Assembly: GCA_964575345.1 (NCBI GenBank)
Contig: CAZNQD010000056.1
Coordinates: 1-13,155, forward strand
DNA: 13,155 nucleotides
DNA from: UBA1402 sp964575345
GTDB lineage: Bacteria; Bacteroidota; Bacteroidia; Bacteroidales; UBA1402
Direction: 5' to 3'
The notes beneath the pieces are model-generated. The model was not told the origin of the DNA. It saw only the letters and a program-made list of their open reading frames with translations, and made no database searches. This document shows, in pieces, positions 6,291 to 13,155 of this stretch. Positions within the stretch are counted from its first letter, which is position 1. Each line of letters starts with the position of its first letter. A program made the position numbers and the translations under genes.

Positions 6291-7761
6291 AAAAGTACTT
6301 ATAATCGGCTCCGGCATTGCCGGTTTAACGGCAGCCTTACGCCTGGCCAAAAGAGGTTATCAGGTAGAAATCGTCGAAAAAAACGCTCAGGCCGGAGGCA
6401 GGCTCAATCAACTCAAAAAAGACGGCTTCACGTTTGATCTGGGTCCCAGTTTCTTCAGCATGACATATGAGTTTGAAGAATTTGCCCGGGATTGCAAGAT
6501 CGAAATGCCTTTTCGTTTTATAGAACTCGATCCGCTCTACAGCGTACATTTCGAAGGCAATCCAAAAACCTATCGACTGTATAAGGATATTCACAAACTG
6601 GCCGAACAATTCAAAGAGGAAGAGCCCGATTTTGAAGCCAAAATGGAAAAGTACCTCAAAAAATGCGCTCAATTGTTTGACGACACCGTCGATGTGGTAA
6701 TCAAAAGCAATTTCGATTCTGTTTTTGATTACCTGATGCATTTAATCAAAGTCAATCCGGCCCACATAACGGTTTTGTTCCGTAATTTTTACCAACAGGT
6801 GCGGCTGCACTTTTCTTCCAAAGAGGTCAGGCAGATCTTGTCACTGGTGGCTTTTTTCCTGGGCAGGACACCCTTCGACACCATGGCCATTTACACCCTG
6901 CTTTCGCATACCGAATTCAGACACAACGGGTACTACAACGTGGAGGGCGGCATGTATTCCATAGTAGAAGGTTTACTCCTGGAGCTCGAAAAAGAGAATG
7001 TACAGATAAACTACAACACCGAAATTATCAGTTATAAAGAAAATAAAGGCAAGCTGGAACATTTTATTGATAACAGGGGACAAAACTGGAAAGCCGATCT
7101 TTACCTGGTCAACGGAGACGCTGCCGTATTCAGGGGCAAAGTGCTGGATCGCAAACAATTCAGCACCAAAAAGCTGGACAAAATGAGCTGGACCATGGGC
7201 TACCTGACTTTTTATCTGGGAGTAAAAACCAAACTGCCTCAGGTAGACCACCATAATTATTACCTGGGCTCCAACTTCGAAGATTATGCCCGCAACGTAC
7301 AACAAGATCCCGGTTCTCTGCAAAAACCCTATTACTACGTCAATGTGGTTTCCAAATACAATAAAGAATGTGCCCCCGAAGGCTGCGAGAGTCTGTTTTT
7401 TGTCTGCCCGGTTCCCAATTTGCTGCAAAAACCCGACTGGAGCGACAAAGACAGCATTGTTAACAGCATCATTGAAGATTTTTCGATCCGTATAGGCCAG
7501 GACATCAAACCCGCTATTGTATCTAAAACCGTTTTTACTCCCCTGGACTGGGAAAAACAATTTCACCTGCATCGGGGAACGGGATTGGGTCTTTCGCACA
7601 AAATGCTGCAAATAGGCGGTTTCCGGCCCGCCAATGTGGACGAAAAATTCAGGAATGTGTTTTACGCCGGAGCCTCCACCGTGCCCGGAGCCGGTCTGCC
7701 CATGGGAGTTATCAGCTCAAAACTGGCTGTCGACAGAATGCTGAACTACAAAGCAGACTAA
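6283..7761 (+). CDS. crtI: CrtI-type carotenoid desaturase
   Basis: This 492-residue FAD enzyme introduces double bonds into phytoene or a related polyene, turning it into a coloured carotene; it acts at the inner face of the cytoplasmic membrane. The dinucleotide loop is VLIIGSGIAGLTAALRLAKR (GxGxxG at 9-14), with the ribose-binding VEKN and AGGR at 31-40. DLGPSFFSM follows, and the C-terminal CrtI signature YAGASTVPGAGLPMGVI lies near 462-478. Length is normal for CrtI. It is the last gene of the operon, overlapping the TPR gene by 8 bases; only 13 bases separate its stop from that of the convergent lipB. It is the only desaturase here, so it probably performs all desaturation steps. A CrtN (C30) or CrtD (3,4-desaturase) specificity cannot be excluded by motif reading. 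No strong terminator hairpin was found after it. Confidence 0.9.
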   Translation: MNKKVLIIGSGIAGLTAALRLAKRGYQVEIVEKNAQAGGRLNQLKKDGFTFDLGPSFFSMTYEFEEFARDCKIEMPFRFIELDPLYSVHFEGNPKTYRLYKDIHKLAEQFKEEEPDFEAKMEKYLKKCAQLFDDTVDVVIKSNFDSVFDYLMHLIKVNPAHITVLFRNFYQQVRLHFSSKEVRQILSLVAFFLGRTPFDTMAIYTLLSHTEFRHNGYYNVEGGMYSIVEGLLLELEKENVQINYNTEIISYKENKGKLEHFIDNRGQNWKADLYLVNGDAAVFRGKVLDRKQFSTKKLDKMSWTMGYLTFYLGVKTKLPQVDHHNYYLGSNFEDYARNVQQDPGSLQKPYYYVNVVSKYNKECAPEGCESLFFVCPVPNLLQKPDWSDKDSIVNSIIEDFSIRIGQDIKPAIVSKTVFTPLDWEKQFHLHRGTGLGLSHKMLQIGGFRPANVDEKFRNVFYAGASTVPGAGLPMGVISSKLAVDRMLNYKAD

Positions 7762-7774
7762 TTTTTGGACCGAT

Positions 7775-8428
7775 TCAGAAGAATTGTTTCCTGAGTTCCT
7801 GCATCAACTCGTCCCGGCATAAGTTCGGGTCCTGAGCTGCCCCACCCAGTTCCGCTTGCAGGGAAGTAACGCCCTTATCTACAAAACCACAGGGATTGAT
7901 CAAGCGGAAATAACTCAGGTCGGTATTGATGTTAAAGGCCAATCCATGCATGGTGATGTAGCGGCTGCATCTAACTCCGATGGCGCATATTTTGCGGTCC
8001 GGGTTTTGCAGCCAAACCCCGGTTGCACCATGTAAGCGACCTGACTGTATGCCTCTGTTTTTCAAAAAAGAGATTACCGCTTCTTCCAGGCAGTTTATAT
8101 AGGCTTTGAGGCCCATTCCAAAATGTTCCAGATCTACGATAGGATAAACCACGATTTGTCCCGGGCCATGATACGTAATATCGCCTCCCCTGTCGATCTT
8201 AAAAAATTCCACGCCTTTTTGTTCCAGCTCAGCGGATCCTATCAGCAGATTGTTGCTCAAACCGTTTTTGCCCAAGGTATAGACCGGATTGTGTTCACAG
8301 CTGATGAGCAAATCGGGTAAAAGATTTTCACCCTGCTGCTTGGCCGTAATTCTCGACTGAAACAATTCCGTTTGCTTTTGCCAGGCTTCTGAGTAGGGAA
8401 TTCTGCCCCAATGGACAATATCTATCAT
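7775..8428 (-). CDS. lipB: Octanoyltransferase LipB
   Basis: This 217-residue enzyme moves the octanoyl group from acyl carrier protein to lipoyl domains of 2-oxoacid dehydrogenases and the glycine cleavage H protein, the first step of lipoate assembly in the cytoplasm. The signature RGGDITYHGPGQ is at residues 80-91. The catalytic pair is Lys146 (in RKICAIGV) and Cys180 (in INPCG), 34 residues apart as in the well-studied Escherichia coli enzyme. HGLAFNINTDL between them is also diagnostic. The frame can be extended three codons to a TTG at 8437, but ATG 8428 is the natural start. It runs convergent to crtI and divergent from rsmG, apparently as a single-gene unit. Nothing is missing. Confidence 0.95.
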   Translation of the reverse strand: MIDIVHWGRIPYSEAWQKQTELFQSRITAKQQGENLLPDLLISCEHNPVYTLGKNGLSNNLLIGSAELEQKGVEFFKIDRGGDITYHGPGQIVVYPIVDLEHFGMGLKAYINCLEEAVISFLKNRGIQSGRLHGATGVWLQNPDRKICAIGVRCSRYITMHGLAFNINTDLSYFRLINPCGFVDKGVTSLQAELGGAAQDPNLCRDELMQELRKQFF

Positions 8429-8452
8429 AAATAGCAATCTTCTTGATTATTG

Positions 8453-8465
8453 ACGACAATGTCGT
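8453..8465. promoter_or_regulatory. ACGACA-A-TGTCGT palindrome between lipB and rsmG
   Basis: Two perfect 6-base arms (8453-8458 and 8460-8465) flank a single base in the short lipB/rsmG divergent region. The spacing would suit a small dimeric regulator, but the site is only seen once and chance cannot be excluded. Confidence 0.3.
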
Positions 8466-8524
8466 ATTTTTGCAGACTATATTAAGAAGACAAAAGTACC
8501 GGTTTTTTACAAAAAACCAATGTT

Positions 8525-8530
8525 AAAAGG
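8525..8530 (+). promoter_or_regulatory. Ribosome binding site deciding the rsmG start
   Basis: AAAAGG ends seven bases before ATG 8538. It lies downstream of the alternative ATG at 8520, and so points to 8538 as the true rsmG start. Confidence 0.55.
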
Positions 8531-8537
8531 CCGACAA

Positions 8538-9158
8538 ATGGAGCTGATAAAAAAATATTTCCATGAACTGAACAGCGTTCAGCTGTCCCAATTCGAAAAC
8601 TTATACGGACTCTACTCCGGCTGGAATCAAAAAATCAATCTGATCTCGCGCAAAGACCTGGAGCGACTCTACGAAAGACATGTATTGCATTCCCTTGGAA
8701 TTGCCCGCTACATCTGCTTCAAAGCAGGCAGCCGCATACTCGATGTGGGCTGCGGCGGAGGTTTCCCGGGCATTCCTCTGGCCATACTCTTTCCCGAGGT
8801 GGAATTCGTGCTGCTGGACAGCATAGCCAAAAAAATACGGGCAGCCGAAGACATCGCACTACAAAGCGGTTTAAACAATGTACAATTCCGAACAGAGCGG
8901 GCCGAAAACGAAAAGGGGCTTTACGATTTTGTGGTTAGCCGGGCCGTAATGCCTATGCCCGATTTATACAAAATATGCCGTAAAAACCTTTCCGGAACAC
9001 AGCGTAATGCACTGCCTAACGGAATACTGGCTCTAAAAGGCGGTGACCTGAGTGCAGAATTGTCCGGTTTTGGCCCCAAAGCCGTAGTAACAGAACTTTC
9101 GCAATACTTCGAAGAAGAATTCTTTGCTACAAAGAAAGTGGTTTATCTGAGCTTTTGA
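8538..9158 (+). CDS. rsmG: 16S rRNA (guanine-N7) methyltransferase RsmG
   Basis: This 206-residue S-adenosylmethionine-dependent methyltransferase modifies G527 (E. coli numbering) in the 530 loop of 16S rRNA in the cytoplasm. Helical N-terminal residues with the GidB-type WNQKINLISRKD (29-40) precede the cofactor loop ILDVGCGGGFPG (67-78), the acidic VLLDS after the second strand, and the FVVSRAV motif near 131-137. NGILALKGGD (161-170) closes the domain. ATG 8538 was chosen over the in-frame ATG 8520 because family members begin MELI.KYF and an AAAAGG site stands seven bases before it. Its last 32 bases overlap, tail to tail, with the end of the XRE regulator gene. Loss of RsmG is known to give low-level streptomycin resistance in several bacteria; this copy looks intact. 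Confidence 0.95.
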   Translation: MELIKKYFHELNSVQLSQFENLYGLYSGWNQKINLISRKDLERLYERHVLHSLGIARYICFKAGSRILDVGCGGGFPGIPLAILFPEVEFVLLDSIAKKIRAAEDIALQSGLNNVQFRTERAENEKGLYDFVVSRAVMPMPDLYKICRKNLSGTQRNALPNGILALKGGDLSAELSGFGPKAVVTELSQYFEEEFFATKKVVYLSF

Positions 9159-9510
9159 GCAAACGGAACTCCAGAATCTCCTTGAGTAATTCTTTTTGTG
9201 CCCTCATTTCCAACATCTTGTTCTTATAATCCTCCACAGAGCTGGAGTCGTTGATAAATCGCGGTACCTGAATATTTGCATCGAAAAAATCAGGCAAATA
9301 CACTTTGAACAATTGTGCAAATTGGGTTAATCGGGTGATAGAAAAATCCGTCTTCCCGTTTTCCATTTTGGAATAAGCGGTAGCCGAAATGCCGACATCA
9401 TCGGCTACGTTTTGTTGTGTGAGTTGAGAACGCATACGTACTTGTCTCAATTTTTGCCCTATGGCAAGACTTAATTCTGTGTTCGTAATCTTTCTGGACA
9501 TATCAGTCAT
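9127..9510 (-). CDS. XRE-family helix-turn-helix regulator
   Basis: From ATG 9510 this is 127 residues. An N-terminal Cro/C1-type DNA-binding domain spans about 11-66: IGQKLRQVRMRSQLTQQNVA, then the recognition-helix region ISATAYSKMENGKTDFSI. The remainder (about 75-127) is a charged, probably coiled-coil helix of unknown partner, with DDSSS-like polar sequence between. The frame extends to a GTG at 9528, but that codon lies too close to the likely -7 element TATGTTTG (9530-9537); ATG 9510, or 9501, fits better. There is no toxin-like or phage gene beside it, so it is not obviously part of an addiction module or prophage. Its 3' end overlaps rsmG by 32 bases. It may control itself or the divergent hydrolase gene, since their promoters share one short A/T-rich region. 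Confidence 0.85.
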   Translation of the reverse strand: MTDMSRKITNTELSLAIGQKLRQVRMRSQLTQQNVADDVGISATAYSKMENGKTDFSITRLTQFAQLFKVYLPDFFDANIQVPRFINDSSSVEDYKNKMLEMRAQKELLKEILEFRLLKSSDKPLSL

Positions 9511-9529
9511 GTTTAATAAATTTAGCACG

Positions 9530-9537
9530 CAAACATA
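9530..9537 (-). promoter_or_regulatory. -7 element of the XRE regulator gene
   Basis: Read on the minus strand the site is TATGTTTG, a perfect match to the Bacteroidota TAnnTTTG. It predicts a transcript start near 9523 and a leader of about 13 bases to ATG 9510. No clear TTTG -33 box was seen; a T-run lies about 17 bases upstream. Confidence 0.5.
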
Positions 9538-9546
9538 ATATATTAT
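9535..9546. promoter_or_regulatory. Perfect 12-bp palindrome overlapping the XRE -7 element
   Basis: ATAATATATTAT is self-complementary and shares three bases with the -7 element, a usual place for an autorepressor site. The surrounding sequence is extremely A/T rich, where such palindromes arise easily, so this is only a candidate. Confidence 0.25.
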
Positions 9547-9652
9547 TTACATATAAAAAACATTTCTATATAATTATTTTTTATTTTACTATATATTTCT
9601 GTTTTCTCTGTTTCTTGAGAAGCCCAAAAAGGAGCTTTTCAGAAATAATTGC

Positions 9653-9660
9653 TACCTTTG
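9653..9660 (+). promoter_or_regulatory. -7 element of the MBL-fold hydrolase gene
   Basis: TACCTTTG is a perfect match to the Bacteroidota TAnnTTTG and would start a transcript near 9667, about 16 bases before ATG 9683. A -33 TTTG box is not evident 19-21 bases upstream. Confidence 0.55.
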
Positions 9661-9682
9661 TCTTTTCATTTTCGGCCTTAGC

Positions 9683-10315
9683 ATGCATATTCAATCCTTT
9701 TGCTTCAATCCCATTCAGGTAAACAGCTATTTGCTTTGGGACGACGATCTCAATGCACTGATCATCGATCCTGGCTGTTATACTGAAAAGGAAAAAATTA
9801 CGCTCCGGGAATTCATCCAAAACAACAAGTTGGTTTTGAGAACGATATTGAACACTCACCTGCATTTCGACCACATTCTGGGTAACAACTTTGTCGAAAA
9901 AACCTACGCAGTAGGCAGCCAGGCACATAAAGACGATTTGTTCCTCTTGAATCAGCTGCCGCTGCATGCCCGACTCTTTGGCGTTACAGCTCAGGAGATT
10001 TGCGAACAGCCAACCACTTTGGTCGAAGACGGAGCGACTGTAGACTGCGGTAATATCAGCCTCAAAGCTATTCACGCACCCGGCCACTCACCGGGCAGCC
10101 TGGCCTTTTACAGTGAGGCTGACAAATGTCTGTTCCCTGGCGATGTTTTATTCAAAGGAAGTGTCGGCCGCAGCGATCTGCAGGGAGGAAACAGTAACAT
10201 CTTGGTTTCGAGCCTTCAGAAACTGATGAAGCTGCCTTACGATACAGTCGTTTACCCGGGGCACGGGCCTCAAACTACTTTAGGATACGAAAAGCTTCAC
10301 AATCCCTTTCTTTGA
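9683..10315 (+). CDS. MBL-fold metallohydrolase (glyoxalase II-like)
   Basis: This 210-residue cytoplasmic protein is a complete metallo-beta-lactamase-fold hydrolase. The two-metal site is well preserved: THLHFDH (His59, His61, Asp63, His64), His135 in APGHSPGS, the bridging Asp154 in FPGDVLF, and His194 in YPGHGP. The sequence GSVGRSDLQGG after the bridging Asp is typical of the YcbL/glyoxalase II branch, which hydrolyses thioesters. It lacks the longer C-terminal helical domain of true glutathione-dependent glyoxalase II, as is usual for this branch. The physiological thioester is unknown. ATG 9683 is supported by a perfect -7 element about 23 bases before it. The gene is divergent from the XRE regulator and convergent with the large surface protein gene. 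Confidence 0.9.
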   Translation: MHIQSFCFNPIQVNSYLLWDDDLNALIIDPGCYTEKEKITLREFIQNNKLVLRTILNTHLHFDHILGNNFVEKTYAVGSQAHKDDLFLLNQLPLHARLFGVTAQEICEQPTTLVEDGATVDCGNISLKAIHAPGHSPGSLAFYSEADKCLFPGDVLFKGSVGRSDLQGGNSNILVSSLQKLMKLPYDTVVYPGHGPQTTLGYEKLHNPFL

Positions 10316-10400
10316 ATTGAGCTGAAAGGCTGAACCAAGGAAAATTCGGTCTGTATCGGGCTTTATGTTTGTGTCTTCTTGTAGAATAGAATAGAGAAAA

Positions 10401-13106
10401 CTAGTTTAAATAAGGCAAAGAGAATAACATCTCGTAAACCATCCCTTTGGCGGGATAATAGGTGCAGCGTAAGCCAAGATTAAATTCCGCGTTGATGCGA
10501 AGCAGATTTATATTAAACAAGCTCTCCAGGCCTGTCGAATAAAGGCTTTCCTTCACTATACCGCCGGGTGTCTCAGAATAGGTTCTTAACAGGTCTACAA
10601 AAGGATAAAACTCCATACGTTTCAAATAAAGAAAACCGGGTAGCGAAAGATCAGGAAAAACAGGCAAAGCGTAATCTAAACTAAAAGCCATAATCTCGGG
10701 TGCGTTAATGTTGTCAGCCCCACGGAGCGTAACGGCATTGCCCAGATAGAAACTTCGGCCTTTGGTGTTGTGCAATTGATAAGATGCCGAAATCTTTATA
10801 CCCTGATTTTTGAACAAGCCGGGCAGATAGCCATACAATTTGGCATAGTACAAATCGGTAAAATATCCCCGGTTAAAGGGAGCTGCGGCCAACTGCAGAT
10901 TCAGGCCTGCTCCCAGACGGGGAAACAAATCACGCGGAGCCATCGACTTCATACAGTAAAGTTGCAGTCCTGCCTGTACGGTATTTAAATAACGACTTTG
11001 TTCTACAGAATCGATGAAAAAACGGTTATTGGAAAATTGCCAGTTCACGGAAGGCACTATACCCCTGTGCCAGCCATACCTGTCAAAGTTCAAAGGCACA
11101 TAGGCCGAAAGTCTGGTGTCTACGGCCACAGCGGAAAGTGTATCTCTGCTCAGAATCCGTCCTCCCTCATCGGGGTAACTCAATCCCTGTCGGACAACCT
11201 TACGATCGTTGATATCGGCTTCGACACTCAACACAGGATACCAACCGGAATAGATGTATTTGAGATGGCCTGAATGAAATCCACGGCGATAGGCGTACCC
11301 GGCCTGCAGTACCGATGTGCTGAGTGCATTCTGCGACATAAACATCAGCCCGGGACTCAAACCCCGGTGCAGATTTTCAAAACTCAATGCGGATAATTCA
11401 TCCAGGTCGTAATAAAAAGGCGCCCAGGAATGTATATGGAACAAATTTCGGGCCTTGGAATAGTTGCTGACGGGATAACTCAAGTCTTTGGGATAAACCA
11501 TAGTATCGGCCACCAAACCGCTCTCTGCCGTAAAACGGTCTGCCAGGTCCATCGGGCTCCCGGGCAAGCCGGTTCCGACAGAGTATTCAGGCGACATCGT
11601 ATCAAGACACTTTTCGGGTAACACAGCCTTAAAATCTTGTTCCATAACGTTCAGTTCTCGTGCCGCTAATACCGCAAGCCGATACCCTTTTGTGTCGTAA
11701 GAAATACAATACAGGCTGTCTTCCTTTTCATTCCACAGATGATCAAAGGCTCCAAAACGGGCATTGGTCAAACGATAACTTTTCCCAGTAAGCAAATGAT
11801 AGCGGAAAATATTGTCGGTACCTCCGGCATCGCTTTCAAAACTGAGAGTCTCTTTGGAATAACGTAAACCGGACAACTTACGATATTGTGGAGGTATCAG
11901 CTCATTCCATTCTCCGGTATGAACATCCAGCGAGTAAATACCGGCCCCCTTGTTTTGGATCAAAACAGCAAAAATGCGCTGTCCAGGGCTATCCCAGGCC
12001 ATTTCGAACAATTGGGCCCCGGAGGGGACAAAATAAACTTGTTTGATTTCCCCGTTTGAGGCATCCAAAATGTGCAATTCAGAGCCTCCGCCAATCAGAT
12101 AAGAGGCAACAGCAACCCGACTACCATCCTGGGAGAGCGCAGGCAAATAATAGCGGCTCTTTTCACTGAGCCTCTGAATTTTCTTCGTCTCCAAATCGTA
12201 ACTCGACAAAATGGAATAGCTTTCGTGTACCCAGCGCGGGCTGTTGATTTGTTCCGTCCAGTAAACCTTGCTTCCATGGGCTGCCAAAGAGGAATTAACC
12301 TCTCCCATGGCGCGCAGACGTTCCTCTTTGTTGTTCCCGTTTATGCGAACCAGACTCAGCGGTTCCGACAGGCTTTTTTTCAGAGCCAGCAGCCCCTGAG
12401 GGCTGAAACAGGGAGAACGATACGAGACATATCGGTTTGTCGCCGGGCCGATCAGACGCAGGCTGTCAAAGGGAGCCTTTTCTGTCGCTTCGTCCAGCCA
12501 CATTTGCCGGTAAAAGGCAGCAGCCGGTTTAAACAACTTATAAAAATTGCTGCCGAAGTGTTGCTTGTAGGTTTTGTTGTAATTGAAAGGATTGCGGGTA
12601 ATGTCTCTAAAAACTGCAGCGGTTCCGGAAGAAACTGTTCCATCGGCAAAAGAAACAGCTGAAGAAGAAGAAGAGGAAGAAGAATTCAGAAAAGTACCGG
12701 CCGAAAGTTTCAGGTAGCCCAGCGCGTACTCGTTGGGAATAAAATGTTTTTGCGAGCCGAAATGCCATTTGTCCAGGGAAAAATGCACCGAATCCATAAA
12801 ATAGGCCTTGTAGGGCATCAGAAACTCAGCCTGACGGCCCCTGCCGGCAGCAGAAAAGGATGTTTCGGCCATAACGGCATCGCCTTCGAGCAAACCCACA
12901 GAAAATACATCGAACAAACCGGCAGCCAATCCCTGGGACTGTTCTCCCATGAACCAATACAGCTTAGAGAATAAGCCCTTACCTGCCCATTGCATTTGGC
13001 CTACATGCCTGGACTCGTGCAGAGCCAGGCTGGTTTCCCAGTTCTGAGGCTCGCCGTCGGCCGAAGGCAGGCAAAACAATTCCATTCTTTTGGGTGCCCA
13101 CACCAC
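10401..13106 (-). CDS. Large peptidase-like/propeller/beta-barrel surface protein, N-terminus incomplete
   Basis: The open frame gives 901 residues from a GTG at 13106. Three parts are visible. An N-terminal gluzincin-like block has LALHESRH (His30, Glu31, His34) and, downstream, LLEGDA (Glu74), matching an HExxH plus Glu zinc site. About residues 215-500 hold repeating WD/TolB-like propeller strands (for example LVRINGNN, SRYYLPALSQDGSRVAVAS, GGTDNIFRYHLLTGKSYRLT). From about 560 to the end alternate aromatic strands suggest an outer-membrane beta-barrel, ending MLFSLPYLN. Bacteroidota have many proteins of this kind with unproven function. No signal peptide is present and WAPKRMEL near the start is normally internal, so the true N-terminus is missing. 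The frame continues upstream for 13 more codons to an in-frame TGA at 13146-13148, which suggests a frameshift (see findings). A Ser8 run lies at residues 142-149. Confidence 0.75.
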   Translation of the reverse strand: MVWAPKRMELFCLPSADGEPQNWETSLALHESRHVGQMQWAGKGLFSKLYWFMGEQSQGLAAGLFDVFSVGLLEGDAVMAETSFSAAGRGRQAEFLMPYKAYFMDSVHFSLDKWHFGSQKHFIPNEYALGYLKLSAGTFLNSSSSSSSSAVSFADGTVSSGTAAVFRDITRNPFNYNKTYKQHFGSNFYKLFKPAAAFYRQMWLDEATEKAPFDSLRLIGPATNRYVSYRSPCFSPQGLLALKKSLSEPLSLVRINGNNKEERLRAMGEVNSSLAAHGSKVYWTEQINSPRWVHESYSILSSYDLETKKIQRLSEKSRYYLPALSQDGSRVAVASYLIGGGSELHILDASNGEIKQVYFVPSGAQLFEMAWDSPGQRIFAVLIQNKGAGIYSLDVHTGEWNELIPPQYRKLSGLRYSKETLSFESDAGGTDNIFRYHLLTGKSYRLTNARFGAFDHLWNEKEDSLYCISYDTKGYRLAVLAARELNVMEQDFKAVLPEKCLDTMSPEYSVGTGLPGSPMDLADRFTAESGLVADTMVYPKDLSYPVSNYSKARNLFHIHSWAPFYYDLDELSALSFENLHRGLSPGLMFMSQNALSTSVLQAGYAYRRGFHSGHLKYIYSGWYPVLSVEADINDRKVVRQGLSYPDEGGRILSRDTLSAVAVDTRLSAYVPLNFDRYGWHRGIVPSVNWQFSNNRFFIDSVEQSRYLNTVQAGLQLYCMKSMAPRDLFPRLGAGLNLQLAAAPFNRGYFTDLYYAKLYGYLPGLFKNQGIKISASYQLHNTKGRSFYLGNAVTLRGADNINAPEIMAFSLDYALPVFPDLSLPGFLYLKRMEFYPFVDLLRTYSETPGGIVKESLYSTGLESLFNINLLRINAEFNLGLRCTYYPAKGMVYEMLFSLPYLN
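12660..12683 (-). repeat. Trinucleotide microsatellite encoding eight serines
   Basis: Eight consecutive Ser codons (six of them TCT, with one TCC and one TCA) form a short in-frame trinucleotide tract in the large surface protein, directly after AGTFLN. Changes in copy number would lengthen or shorten the serine run without breaking the frame. Confidence 0.8.
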
Positions 13107-13155
13107 AAAGCCATTGCTTCGAGTAGTGTAGATAAGTGGACAGTATCATGGGATA

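Noticed and set aside
6973..7611. A 212-codon minus-strand open frame inside crtI
   Set aside because: It lies wholly antisense to conserved crtI sequence and shows no recognisable motif; it is a shadow frame.
9627..9639. AAAAG-GAG-CTTTT hairpin as a terminator or leader structure before the MBL gene
   Set aside because: The stem is five mostly A-T pairs with a three-base loop and stands upstream of the promoter; no convincing role.
9581..10087. A 168-codon minus-strand open frame over the MBL-fold hydrolase gene
   Set aside because: It is antisense to the intact metal-binding motifs and crosses the hydrolase promoter.
12072..12662. A 196-codon plus-strand open frame inside the large surface protein gene
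   Set aside because: It is antisense to the propeller region, whose strands repeat in the other frame, and has no domain of its own.

Overview
The window looks like chromosomal DNA of a member of the Bacteroidota, plausibly a pigmented Bacteroidales or Marinilabiliales-type bacterium. The grounds are: several good matches to the Bacteroidota -7 promoter element TAnnTTTG ahead of genes; mostly weak Shine-Dalgarno sequences; housekeeping proteins (LipB, RsmG) of the Bacteroidota type; and a very large propeller/barrel surface protein of a kind common in that phylum. The species assignment is inference only. No mobile element, tRNA, rRNA or CRISPR array was seen. Coding density is high and no gap between genes exceeds about 190 bases.

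Layout. Left edge: the last 45 codons of a gene that looks like the C-terminal beta-domain of a glycoside hydrolase, then a ROK-family sugar kinase-like protein (+). Next come two minus-strand genes, an exported cupin and a CoA-binding (YccU-like) protein, transcribed away from the carotenoid genes. The centre (2347-7761, + strand) is one tightly packed operon: phytoene synthase crtB, a CruF-like membrane protein, a PlsC-type acyltransferase, a GT2 glycosyltransferase of the CruC/CrtQ kind, a secreted TPR protein of unknown role, and a CrtI-type desaturase. Four of its five junctions overlap, two of them as TAATG stop/start fusions. After it come lipB (-), divergent from rsmG (+), an XRE regulator (-) that overlaps the 3' end of rsmG, a divergent MBL-fold hydrolase (+), and a large (about 900 residue) minus-strand protein that runs towards the right edge.

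How the genes could work together. CrtB and CrtI would make a coloured acyclic carotene from a prenyl diphosphate. The CruF-like protein could hydrate its end to a tertiary alcohol. The glycosyltransferase could add a sugar to that hydroxyl, and the acyltransferase could esterify the sugar, giving an acyclic carotenoid glycoside ester. No cyclase, ketolase, hydroxylase or prenyl diphosphate synthase is in the window. The secreted TPR protein inside the operon is the least explained member and the best candidate for something new. The rest is mainly housekeeping, apart from an apparent reading-frame break near the right edge, a short tandem duplication at the end of the cupin gene, and a polyserine microsatellite in the large surface protein.
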